The translations under genes were made by a program, and so were the position numbers. From contig CM069447.1 of NCBI GenBank assembly GCA_035610835.1, forward strand, positions 20,013,259 to 20,077,258: a stretch of 64,000 nucleotides of DNA, read 5' to 3'. This document shows positions 22,570 to 33,186 of this stretch, piece after piece. The notes below the pieces were generated by a model, which searched no databases, was not told the DNA's origin, and saw nothing but the letters and a program-made list of their open reading frames with translations. How positions within the stretch are numbered: the stretch's first letter is position 1; every line of letters begins with the position of its first letter. Source of the stretch: Ophiura sarsii. Taxonomy: Eukaryota; Echinodermata; Ophiuroidea; Amphilepidida; Ophiuridae.

Positions 22570-23299
22570 TGAGAATTTATGCATATTTACATATAATTAA
22601 AAACATCAGCCAATCACGTTCCGACTTTTAGGGATCACAAAAGAGCCCATTCCTGGTGTGTGGGGTGTTTTTTCGACTCCTGCTTCTACACCGACCGGCC
22701 ATGCACCAACGGACGCCTGGACCAGTTGACGATGCTCTCCAGTCTCCAGCACTTATGATTTATGACGAGTGCACGACGTGACTACAAATATGAATTAAAA
22801 TAAACTTAACGTTTGTCATTTAGATTTTGTGCACCTGACCTGAGTTCGTTTTGTTTGAATTTTGTTCACCATCGGTTTTGTTATGATCAATGTAGGAGAG
22901 AAATGAATGAAATACCCCACCTGACAAATATTTAACTTGGGGTTTACTGTTAAACAGAGTCAGGCGCGTATAGCCATGCTTTCCCGGTTAGGGTGGGGGC
23001 GGTGGGGCGGTGGGGGCGGTGCAGAATAATATTCGTCCCGGTTTTGGTAACTGTAGGAACACAATTCGGGTAGTCTCAGCATGTATTGTTTTTCTTCATT
23101 ATGGAAGAGTAAAATGGATAAATAACCATCAGTGGCGTCACCAGCATCCTTGTGTCTTTTTATGGTGGAGGCGTGCAAGAAGAAATTATCGGTGGCAATA
23201 ATTATTGGTTTTAATGTCAAAATTGCCTGATATTAGCTTAATTTGATCACTGTAGCACCTATAACGCATTGATGTTGGTAGGGTTAAATTTGCTCTATT
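22570..23299. other. No gene; G-rich tract at 22987-23022
   Basis: No coding or RNA gene is seen. A run of GGG/GGGGG blocks at 22987-23022 fits a G-quadruplex motif. CAGTGGCGTCACCAGCA at 23133 looks like one end of a hAT-type MITE without a visible partner. Confidence 0.5.
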
Positions 23300-24155
23300 T
23301 AGCAGGATGAAAAAATACTACAACTTAGGTATTTTATTTGATTCTTGTTGGACTTACATGTCTCATCACTATGCCGTACTGTCAGTTTTCACTTGCGTAA
23401 TATTGTACGGATTCGTACATTTATTGACCGTAATACCTGTGCACATGCAGTGCGATCTTTGGTCCTTTCGAGGCTGGATTATGGCAACTCCTTGTTAGCT
23501 GGTATGTCAGGTGCCAATGTACAGCGTCTTCAAATTCTTCAAAATCGCGCTGCGCGACTCATTTACTGTGTAAACAGGCGCACAAGTGCTTCACCTTTAT
23601 TACGTGAGCTTCATTGGTTGCCAGTCCAGCAGCGAATTGACTTCAAGATTACTGCATGTGTACAACTGTGTACAAATACTGCCCCTTCAAACTTGCAAGA
23701 TGTTCTCCACACTCACGAGCCTGGATGGATGGGCCTTAGATCAGCTCGTGATACCACATGCCTTGACGTTCCCATTACCAAGAGAATTATTGCTGATTGT
23801 GCCTTTTCAGTCATTGGCCCCAAGTTGTGGAATGTCCTCCCTATTCAGGTCCGCCAGGCTCCCACTGTTAAAGTTTTCAAAAAGCAACTCAAAACTCCTC
23901 TCTTTCCAAAAGATTAGGGTTTTTTTATTGACTGTTTTAAATTATATTTGCGAGTTTTTAATGTGTTATGTTTGCATTGCATGTTGTTTCTTAACTATTC
24001 TTGATGTAATTTGCTGTGTAATTTTATTAATGATATTTTTATGCCTGTATATATACACATATTTGTAAAGCGATTTGATCTACGGAAAAGGCGCTATATA
24101 AAAGCCTTTTAATAATAATAATGATAATAACACTAATAATAATAATAATAATAAT
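23300..24155 (+). pseudogene. CR1/L2-like LINE, 3' end
   Basis: The coding part is the C-terminal end of a non-LTR reverse transcriptase: NLGILFDS in one frame, then after a frameshift near 23385 a long stretch with SRLDYGNSLL, LQNRAARLIY, LRELHWLPVQQRIDFK and GPKLWNVLP, ending at 23917. The 3' tail has TGTAAAGCGATTTGATCTAC and GGCGCTATATAAAAGCC and finishes in an AAT microsatellite. This tail layout is typical of CR1/L2-clade elements. It is 5'-truncated and inactive. Confidence 0.9.
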
Positions 24156-24309
24156 GAATGTACAGTTGAAATGTATGACTGTATAAAATATTTTTTGTAG
24201 CGTTTTACCAGTTTTAGACATTTTCAATTTGCTAAATTTGTCATTTTATATTCCTGTCAAATTAAAATTCATGCGATTTAACACTTTCCACGCGGCTATT
24301 AGTTTTACC

Positions 24310-24450
24310 ATACAAACAGTATCTATATCCCAACTTTCAAGTCTATCTCAAGGATTACTGAACCAATACTAGGCATGTTTGTACTTATTGTAATGCATTT
24401 CTCATGGTGATTCCAAATATGGTGATGAAATTCAATACTTTTAATATTAT
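24310..24450 (+). repeat. Dispersed repeat with TCTATCTCAAGGATT core
   Basis: Contains CTTTCAAGTCTATCTCAAGG, TAGGCATGTTTGTACTTATT and TTTCTCATGGTGATTCCAAA. The same block occurs at 49730-49905 (same strand) and at 35340-35520 and 50940-51110 (opposite strand). It is preceded at 24279 by TTAACACTTTCCACGCGGC, the end of the TTAA element seen in gene 1. Confidence 0.8.
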
Positions 24451-24766
24451 CTAGAATTTCAAATGTGTACATGCTTATCACGTACATAATGATTAGTATA
24501 AATAAGAGTATCTCACAGAAAAAAGGACAAATGCTCATTGTATACTGAGTAGCACTAAATTATTACGACATGAGGATGCAAAGACCTCTTATTATGTTCT
24601 ATGCTGTAACTGTAAATATTTTTGTCACGGTTTTGACAAAATAGTGGTTGCTGTGTCACCACATTGTATATATTCTTGTATTGTGTTAATTTATAACACT
24701 ATGGTAATGTAAAAAAGGGTATAACGTATGATTCTACAAGGAACATAAGATCAAATGTAGAAGTTA

Positions 24767-25205
24767 AGGGTTCAATAAAAGAAAGTATACCACTTTGTTT
24801 ATGTCATTTTGAGTAACATTCAATTTTTTTGGACCAAACAGGCTAGATAGGCATTTAGATGAATCTTTTAGGCATAATTTGATACCAAATTTGCCCCCTA
24901 ACAACAAAGATAAACCATGATTAGCACCATTTAAAGAACATTAGTCACTTTTCAAAAGTCACATTTTCAATACACATACGCGGGAAGAAAAGACCACATG
25001 TTACCTGTTCATATTCAAATAGCCCGCTCGCTCAGGCACAACCCAGCACTGTGTGATCAATATCCATTTCATTCCCGGCCATTCAGAGTGCCACGCACAG
25101 CATTTTCTCGCGGCTTGCGTGCGTTGAAAATGTTTGGTCAAAAGAAAATTGAATGTTACTCAAAATGACATAAACAAAGTGGTATACTTTCTTTTGTTGA
25201 ACCCT
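24767..25205. mobile_element. Long-TIR element with TTA target duplication
   Basis: The inverted repeats are about 70 bp and nearly perfect, starting AGGGTTCAA and containing GTATACCACTTTGTTTATGT. TTA flanks both ends (24764-24766, 25206-25208). The paralogous copy at 21545 reads GAAGTTATGAAAC without the insert. A 3-bp TWA duplication fits PIF/Harbinger. It is 439 bp and non-coding. Confidence 0.85.
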
Positions 25206-25318
25206 TTATGAAACCTGCGAGATCAAAAGCCAAGAATTACATAACAATGAAAGCAACGCAGAAATAGAAACAGATAGTTGTATGAAAGTTACTCATTATT
25301 TTACACAGCATTTAATAA

Positions 25319-25709
25319 AATCAATGCATTTGAAATGTAGTGTTGGCGCAGGAAGCTAAGGATCACCTGGGTCATGATGAGAACCAATGCAAGTGTGCTT
25401 CAGGAGGTTGGTGTGAAGACAAAGCTACTTGGACTGATAAATGCCCAAACTCTCTTTTACGCCATGCTTACTTCGGTCATTGGCAGACGCCAAGGTAACT
25501 GTTTAGAGAAGGTGATTATGCAGGGCAAGATTGAGGGTGCACGCAGACCAGGCCGGCCGAAAACAAGATGGTTTGACAGAATAAAAACTCTGGTTGGTCA
25601 ACCTACTTTTAATTATATATCGATTGGCTGCTGACCGATGGAAATGGCGTGTCATCACTAAAGTCAGTTGAGTTGTCAGTCATGACAGAAAACGTACCAA
25701 CAACCAACA
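25319..25709 (+). pseudogene. Second LINE fragment, RT C-terminus
   Basis: The sequence is absent from the paralogous copy at 21660. It encodes KTKLLGLINAQTLFYAMLTS, VIGRRQGNCLEKVIMQGKIE and RRPGRPKTRWFDRIKTLVGQ, the end of a non-LTR reverse transcriptase of the CR1/RTE/Jockey kind, then a stop-containing tail with RLAADRWKWR. Only the last ~110 codons survive and they are frameshifted. Confidence 0.75.
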
Positions 25710-26236
25710 TCTATTTTTGATTTGTTAAATATTTTATGTAAAGGAAATTGATATACATGCGTCGAAACATAATATAACAAGACTATATAGAAACAAGAGA
25801 TTGTAAATAAAAGAAAATGGTGTTACTTAAATGTAAATAATTACTTGATGCTACGTGTAGTCTCTCTTATTTGAATTGTCTTGAAACATGAAAGAACGTT
25901 TTAATTTTTGTTAATGTTTAATCTTAAACTAGACTTAAATGATGAGGTCTTCAATTTTTTAATGGAAAACATTAATGTGAGAAATAAGAATTGTGCTTTT
26001 AATATTTGATCGTTTAAACAATAACAAACTCTCTTAGCCAATGTGTTTATCTGTAGTCGGATTTATAATTGAACGAACACATTTAAACATCGTATTGCGT
26101 ACATTGTGTGAAGCGCGCGCAACCATTATGCGTGGTAATTGCGGGCGCAATTATCTGTGTGCACTGTGTGCGTGTTCCTTCGTTCGTTTCGTTCAAGTAT
26201 AAATTGGACTATATTATACAGTTCACTTTTAAAACA

Positions 26237-26377
26237 CTCAGCATACTCCACAACGCTCTAACTCTGTGCATTCTCACATATGCGCAGTAGCTCCGCCATA
26301 GCAAAATGACGCAGCCTGCTTGGGAAACGGAGGCCAACGCTTGCGCTCAGCGTTGGAGCGTTGTGGAGTATGTTGAG
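26237..26377. repeat. 141-bp inverted repeat, copy 2
   Basis: Second copy of the CTCAGCATACTCCACAACGC inverted repeat, near the end of the second copy (24450-26720) of the older interspersed repeat. Confidence 0.75.
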
Positions 26378-26724
26378 CCCTTCAGACGACGCTGGACACG
26401 GGCGTATTTACGAATATTCAGGTAAAAATATGCGAACGAGGCCGGGGAACGAGGTTACGTGATCAAGTGAATGGGACGAACGCTTAACAACGGTTTAAAT
26501 TCAACAAAATGATACTAACACTGCGGGTGGTTAGCCACCCACAGTGGTTTTAGGATGAAATAATTTAGTTCCAACGTGTGATGAATTTTATGGGGTCATA
26601 TAATCAAAATCCACTGTTACATTGAATTCAAAATTAACTGCCGTTCGTGTCCACCGTCGTCTGGAGCCCTTTAAGCGTTCCCCTTGTCATTCAGGTGTAC
26701 AACGCCTATGGCAAGCTTAATGTA

Positions 26725-26990
26725 TAATAATTCGATAAACACGGTGTATCAGTTGACAAACCGTGTTTATCGCCGATAAACATCGTTTATCGACTGATAA
26801 ATTGAGTTTATCGAGCGAAAACAGTGTTTATCGATAAAATCAGTTTAAACACTGTTTTTCGATCGAAAATCAGGGTGTTTTTTTCAATTTGATAAACTGA
26901 GTTTATCGATAAACACAGTTTTTGAATTTGATAAACTGCGTTTATCGATAAACACTGTTTTTCAATTTTATAATCTATGTTTTTCGAGCG
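26725..26990. repeat. Array of GATAAAC / GTTTATC words
   Basis: TTTATCGATAAAC and its halves recur about every 20-60 bp in both orientations, with CAATTTGATAAACTG spacers. One more TTTATCGATAAACAC lies at 27424-27438, just before the next satellite. No gene is seen here or in 26991-27423. Confidence 0.8.
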
Positions 26991-27439
26991 AAAAACAGAC
27001 GTGCGTATGTGTTGTTTCGCTGATGTTATTTGCGCTGATGTTGATATGTGAATAATGGCACGACCCGCAGGGGGGAGTGCTATTGTGAGCATATCAACAT
27101 TTGCGAAAGTGCATTGATTTGTCTGATTTTTCGAGAAACAAAACATACGCATGTATTGACCTAATTCATACACGACACTATACAAATCAAAATTCATTCA
27201 CAATTTGAGCATAATTTTGATCTATGTCCAAACGAATAAAAAATGTTAACACCCGCAGTGAAAATCGGCGAACCCGCGGTTCCTGAACAACGAATCAAAA
27301 CAAAGCGTGTGGTGCGCGCATTGAACGGCGCACAAGCGGAGTACATTATACACTTTCAATGCGTATTTTAGTTTCTTGCTTTCTGATTGGTTCGATACTT
27401 GTTAGAGTGTATGAATGTTTCGGTTTATCGATAAACACT

Positions 27440-29427
27440 ATTTTCGCTAAGGCGGGCCTTATCTGGGTTTAACGCTCCTTATCCCCAGATAAGTGCGTTA
27501 ACCCCAGATAAGGCCTGCCTTATCCTAGGTTTACGTCCCTTATCTGGGGTTAACAACTTAAACCCAAGATAAGGCCCGTTATCCTAGGTTTACGTCCCTT
27601 ATCTGGGGTTAACAACTTAAACCCCAGATAAGGCCGTAATCCTATGTTTACGTCCATTATCTGGGGTTAACGCTCCTATGTTACACACATGCAGCATAAT
27701 AATAATAATAATAAACAGGCATTTAAAAGACGCCTTTCAAACCGCAAGGAAACACAATGCGCCGCACAAAGATAAAATCAATCAATTAAAAAAATCAAAT
27801 TTTAAATTTTAAAAATTTAAAATTTAAAATTTAAAGATTTAAAATTTAAAAATTTAAAATTTAAAACTTAAAATTTAAATTTAAAAATTAAGAATACGCA
27901 CAATCTGTACAATCATAAAATACCATAACAAATTAACAAAATATATACATGAGTAAAAGGCAAACACAATTGAAGCGCATAAGTGTGCCATTTCCGCCTT
28001 AACCCCGGATAAGAGACGTAAACCCCAGATAAGGCCTGCATTATCTGGGGTTAACGCTCCTTATCCCCAGATAAGGAGCGTTAACTAGGGATAAGGTTCC
28101 TTATCTATAGAAAAGGTGCGTTATTCGGGGTTTGCGTCACTTATCTGGGGTTAACGCGCCTTAACCTCAACAGATAAGGAGCGTTAACTAGGGATAAGGC
28201 GCCTTATCTGGGGTTTACGTCCCTTAACTGGGGTTAGCAACTTAAACCCCATATATGGCCTAGGTTTACGTCCCTTATCTGGGGTTAACAACTTAAACCC
28301 CAGATAAGGCCCGTTATCCTAAGTTTATGTCCCTTATCTGGGGTTAACGCTCCTATGGTACACACATGCAGCATAAGTGTGTAATTTCCGCCTTAACCCG
28401 GATAAGGGACGTAAACCCCAGATAAGGCCTGCCTTATCCTAGGTTTATGTAACAACTTAATCTCCAGATAAGGCCCGTTATCTTATGTTTACGTCCCTTA
28501 TCTTGGGTTAATGCTCCTATGGTACACACATGCAGTATAAGTGTGTCACTTCCGCCTTAACCAAGGATAAGGGACGTAAACCCCAAATAAGGCGGGCCTT
28601 ATCTGGGGTTAACGCTCCTTATCCCCAGATAAGGAGCGTTAACCCCTGATAAGGCCTGCCTTATCCTAGGTTTACGTCCCTTATCTGAGGTTAACAACTT
28701 AAACCCCAGATAAGGCCCGTTATTCTAGGTTTACGTCCATTATCTGGGGTTAACGCTCCTATGTTACACACATATGCAGCATAAGTCTGTCATTTCCGCC
28801 TTAACCCCGAATAAGGGACGTAAACCCCAGATAAGGCCTGCATTATCTGGGGTTAACGCTCCTTATCCCCAGATAAGGAGCGTTAACTAGGGATAAGGCG
28901 CCTTATCTGGGGTTTACGTCCCTTAACTGGGGTTAGCAACTTAAACCCCATATATGGTCTAGGTTTACGTCCCTTATCTGGGGTTAACAACTTAAACCCC
29001 AGATAAGGCCCGTTATCCTAAGTTTATGTCCCTTATCTGGGGTTAACGCTCCTATGGTACACACATGCAGCATAAGTGTGTAATTTCCGCCTTAACCCGG
29101 ATAAGGGACGTAAACCCCAGATAAGGCCTGCCTTATCCTAGGTTTATGTAACAACTTAATCCCCAGATAAGGCCCGTTATCTTATGTTTACGTCCCTTAT
29201 CTTGGGTTAATGCTCCTATGGTACACACATGCAGTATAAGTGTGTCACTTCCGCCTTAACCAAGGATAAGGGACGTAAACCCCAGATAAGGCCTGCAATA
29301 TCTGGGGTTAACGCTCCTTATCCCCAGATAAGGAGCGTTAACTAGGGATAAGGCGCCTAGGGAAAAGGCGCGTTATTCGGGGTTTACGTCCCTTATCTGA
29401 GGTTAACGCGCCTTAACCTCAACAGAT
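27440..29427. repeat. Bidirectional CCTTATCTGGGGTTAACG satellite, part 1
   Basis: CCTTATCTGGGGTTAACG and its complement CGTTAACCCCAGATAAGG alternate along the array. They are joined by TAGGTTTACGTCCC, AACAACTTAAACCCC and a ~35-bp spacer containing GGTACACACATGCAGCATAA. Spacers recur at irregular intervals of roughly 170-290 bp, and blocks of the same order are repeated, for example 28140-28560 and 28860-29260. A LINE tail interrupts it at 27700-27976. Confidence 0.9.
27700..27976 (-). mobile_element. LINE 3' tail inserted in the satellite
   Basis: The insert begins with an AAT microsatellite and AAACAGGCATTTAAAAGACG, the reverse complement of a CR1-like 3' end. It is flanked by GCATAA on both sides (27694-27699, 27977-27982). 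The interior is AAATTTAAA-type low-complexity sequence. Only 277 bp of 3' untranslated sequence is present. Confidence 0.6.
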
Positions 29428-29429
29428 AA

Positions 29430-30414
29430 CCCAGACAACATACATATATTGGCCCTATATTGGCCCAATATTGGCAATATTGGCATTGGCATTATCTTGT
29501 TGACCAATATTGGGCCAATATTGGTTCCCCATTGGCAATATTGGCATTGGCATTTTATTGGTCACCAATATTGGACCAATATTGGCTTTACATTGGCGCT
29601 CGTTAATTGGCATCATGTTGGCAACCAATATTGGACCAATATTGGTGACCAATTGAGTGCCAATGCCATTGGCACTCTCTTGCCCTCTCTTGGTCACCAA
29701 TATTGGACCAATATTGGTTTTACATTGGCGCTCGTCAATTGGCATCATGTTGGCAACCAATATTGGACCAATATTGGTGACCAAGTGAGTGCCAATGGCA
29801 TTGGCACGGTTGGTACTCTCTTGGTCACCAATATTGGACCAATATTGGTTTTACATTGGCGCTCGTCAATTGGCATCATGTTGGCAACCAATATTGGACC
29901 AATATTGGTGACCAAGTGAGTGCCAATGGCATTGGCACGGTTGGTACTCTCTTGGTCACCAATATTGGACCAATATTGGTTTTACATTGGCGCTCTTCAA
30001 TTGGCATCATGTTGGCAACCAATATTGGTCCAATAATGGGCGCAATATACCAGGGGCGGGAAATAACACCATTGATTTGATATTCAAATTATGACGTGGT
30101 CTAAAAAAGGCGGCCGCTGTTAAGAGTTATCGCTTCCCGGCCTTTTGGCTAGGATCTTGTGCCTTGTCCTGTCCCTTGAAGATTTGTTCCCTTGTCCTAG
30201 GCTTGCCCTTGGCCAAATTGGTCCTGGCCACCTGGCTTCCTACCTAACATTTCTCCAAGATCGCCCAATATTGGCCCAATATTGGCCCTCATTGGCGAGT
30301 GCCAATATTGGGCCAAGCTTGGGCCAATGGCCAAATAATATTATGCCAATATTGTAAGCCAATATTGGGCCAATGAAAAATCAATATTGGGCCAATATTG
30401 TTATGTTATCTGGG
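29430..30414. mobile_element. CCCAG-ended element full of CCAATATTGG
   Basis: CCCAGACAACATA and TATGTTATCTGGG are imperfect inverted ends, each next to AA (29428-29429, 30415-30416). The uninterrupted satellite text AACAGATAAGGAGCG, present at 28172, gives the empty site. Inside, a ~131-bp unit repeats four times, with CATTGGCGCTC at 29591, 29723, 29854 and 29985. A U2-snRNA-like stretch follows. A related piece is at 62265-62600. Confidence 0.8.
30129..30156 (+). ncRNA. U2 snRNA 5'-end-like sequence
   Basis: The 28 bases starting ATCGCTTCCCGGCCTTTTGG match the highly conserved 5' end of U2 snRNA with two differences from the form I know. The match fades after GGATC. The related copy at 62478-62505 shares the stretch with more changes. 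It is probably a U2-derived head inside a repeat, not a U2 gene, since the branch-site pairing region is absent. Confidence 0.55.
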
Positions 30415-30416
30415 AA

Positions 30417-31600
30417 GGAGCGTTAACTAGGGATAAGGTGCCTTATCTGGGGTTTACGTCCCTTAACTGGGGTTAGCAACTTAAACCCCAGATATGGCCT
30501 AGGTTTACGTCCCTTATCTGGGGTTAACAACTTAAACTCCAGATAAGGCCCGTTATCCTAGGTTTACGTCCCTTATCTGGGGTTAACGCTCCTATGGTAC
30601 ACACATGCAGCATAAGTGTGTCATTTCCGCATTAACCCGGAGAAGGGACGTAAACCCCAGATAAGGCCTGCCTTATCCTAGGTTTATGTAACAACTTAAT
30701 CCCCAGATAAGGCCCGTTATCCTAGGTTTACGTCCCTTATCTGGGGTTAACGCTCCTATTGGTACACACATGCAGCATAAGTGTGTCATTTCCGCCTTAA
30801 CCCGGATAAGGGACGTAAACCCCAGATAAAGCCTGCCTTATCCTAGGTTTATGTAACAACTTAATCCCCAGATAAGGCCCGTTATCCTAGGTTTACGTCC
30901 CTTATCTAGGGTTAATGCTCCTATGGTACACACATGCAGTGTGTCACTTCCGCCTTAACCCAGGATAAGGGACGTAAACCCCAAATAAGGCGGGCCGTAT
31001 CTGGGGTTAACGCTCCTATGGTACACACATGCAGCATAAGTGTGTCATTTCCGCCTTAAACCCCAGATAAGGCCTGCCTTATCCTAGGTGTACGTCCCTT
31101 ATCTGGGGTTAACAACTTAAACCCCATATAAGGCCCGTTATCCTAGGTTTACGTCCATTATATGGGGTTAACGCTCCTATGGTACACACAGGCAGCATAA
31201 GTGTGTCATTTCCGCCTTACCCCCGGTTAAGCATGTTAAGGGACGTAAACCCCAGATAAGGCCCGCCAAATCTGGGTTTAAGGCTCCTTATCCAAAGATA
31301 GGGAGCGTAAACAAGGGATAAGAAGCCTTAATATCCATAGATAAGGTGCGTTATTCGGGGTTTACGTCCCTTATCTGGGGTTAACGCGCCTTAACACCAG
31401 CAGATAAGGAGCGCTAACTAAGGATAAGGCACCTTGTCCATAGATAAGGCTCGTTATTCGGAGTGTACATCCCTTATCTGGGGTTAACGCGCCTTTACCC
31501 CAGATAAGGAGCGTTAACTAGGGATAAGGCGCCTTATCTGGGGTTTACATGCCTTAATCTTATCTGGGGTTTACATCCCTTATCTGGGGTTAAGGTGGAA
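30417..31600. repeat. CCTTATCTGGGGTTAACG satellite, part 2
   Basis: Continues the array of 27440-29427 after the CCAATATTGG element, with the same motif in both orientations and the same GGTACACACATGCAG spacers. It ends where segmental-duplication unit 1 begins (ATGCTTCCATATACGCAGGC near 31610). Confidence 0.9.
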
Positions 31601-31906
31601 ATGACACACTTATATGCTTCCATATACGCAGGCGACTTTGTGAGGGCACGCTAACGCAATGACTATACGCACTAAAGGTATTATTATTCGTGTGAAAAGC
31701 CCCGCCCTAAACTATAGCATAGTCATCTTATATAGTGCGGATGCCTGTTGACCACATCCAAAACCACACCCACTACACAAGAATATATAGCATTGAAATA
31801 AGTGAAAAGCTTTATAATATTCTTTTTTCGAGGAGTTTCTTTAATAGCATCTTGTTGCAATATATGATAATACAAGTGATGTGATCTCATAATACAGTTA
31901 TTGGAA

Positions 31907-32210
31907 AAAGTGTACTTTAGGTCCCAGATACTGATGGTAGGCCTATACCAGATTCGTTCACTACTGGAACATAAAAGTTGCCAGTATCGCTCGATACACT
32001 GGTACGATTTTACTGTTCCAGTATCGGTCGATACTGGAATACCAAATTGTGTTCCAGTATCGAGCGATAGTGGAACGTTTTTATGTTCCAGTATATCGGA
32101 CGACTAGTAGCCTACAGTACTGTACTCGTGTTACCAGTGTAACTTGTCCCATTAAACGATACTGGTACATTTTATATGGCCCATCGTCCGATACTGGAAC
32201 ACTGAATTTG
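31907..32210. repeat. Palindromic repeat with CCAGTATCGNNCGATACTGG
   Basis: GTTCCAGTATCGGTCGATAC-type words and variants are arranged as successive palindromes after AAAGTGTACTTTAGGTCCCA. The complete element with both ends is at 47018-47385; here the right end is missing. Confidence 0.75.
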
Positions 32211-32518
32211 TTCTGAATTAGACATCAAGTTAAAGTAATTTTTACATTAAAAGTCAACATTTTCGATTGGGGGACAAAATGGGGTGGGGCTTGAGCTGAC
32301 TGGATGCCGACACTGGCATTCGTGCTAAAATGTGGCTATAGTGTTGTACTTGTACCTAATTCTACCGTATTTAACATGTTCAAGGTCAGGTTAGTGTAGC
32401 TATATTATTACGTCAGCATAATTATAATATTATGTGGTACAATTGAGCACTGTGCAGTGTTACTAAAGTATGAGTGTGAAAACGCAAACAAATCTTCTTT
32501 GAAATACTCCTCTATATG

Positions 32519-32690
32519 TTTAGGCGACGAGAAGAAGAAAAAACATGTTCTACGGTTAGCCTTTTTAGGATCGATCGCTCTGGCAATAATATTCGAAATT
32601 TTCTAAAAAAACCTTCTTTTTTTTTAAATACAGGAAAAATGGTCGGACGTACCCGTAGAACAGGGCTTGTTTTTTTCTCGTCGCCCTATT
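32519..32690. repeat. Inverted repeat with TTTAGGCGACGA ends
   Basis: TTTAGGCGACGAGAAGAAGA with ATGTTCTACGG at the left pairs with CCGTAGAACA and CTCGTCGCCCTA at the right. It is present in all three units (47872-48050, 61133-61340), just downstream of each peptide gene, so it predates the duplication. Confidence 0.7.
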
Positions 32691-32795
32691 TGAATTATCA
32701 ATACCATTTACACCAATAAGGGTCCCAAATTGCTTTAATTTAAATACTAGTAGTATACCCATTGATTCAATGCGCACGGGCAATGACCGCGTGAA

Positions 32796-33040
32796 CTAGA
32801 CGCAGGTGCCGGTGCAACCGACAGGGTACATGCAATCTGCGTTATCATTATTCCACGGGCTCTGTTGGCCTGCAGCGACGATCTGATAGTCGCATGTTCC
32901 ACCGGAACCTTGACTTCTAGCTTCAGTCAAGGAACAATTTTCCGTGTAGCACTCGCCTTCTGGATCGCTGTTTGTGTGCGCGTTCCATAACTGAAAGTAT
33001 GTGCAGCATTCGCGCTTCTCAGCTTCAGCCTCTGCTGGTT
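32796..33040 (-). CDS. Cys-rich secreted peptide gene 1, last exon
   Basis: The exon starts after TTTATAG on the minus strand and ends at the stop at 32796. Read with one base carried over from exon 35718-35817, it encodes a short acidic propeptide (EPAEAEAE), a Lys-Arg cleavage site, and a mature chain beginning ECC. The chain has eight cysteines spaced CC-x17-C-x4-C-x13-C-x19-C-x5-C-x3-C. The precursor is 111 residues. No known family is recognised. Secretion and dibasic processing suggest a defence, venom, hormone or recognition peptide; which one cannot be told. Coding divergence from genes 2 and 3 is much higher than that of the adjacent intron. Confidence 0.85.
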
Positions 33041-33186
33041 CTATAAAGTAATGAAAGAAGCAAATCGAATTATGATTAGTTTTCTTGTTAAAGGTGAACT
33101 CTACATCAGTGACATCCGTCGAGCTCACCCTCGTACGAGGACATGTACACAGCGCCTGCATTTGTTTGTCGACTGTTACATTTTAA

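Noticed and set aside
29449..30080. Open frames over the CCAATATTGG array
   Set aside because: They are open on both strands through a ~131-bp tandem unit, so they are repeat artefacts.
30145..30357. Plus-strand open frame through the U2-like region
   Set aside because: It runs through repeat words (GGCCAATATTGG) and the U2-like stretch, with no homology or conservation in the copy at 62478.
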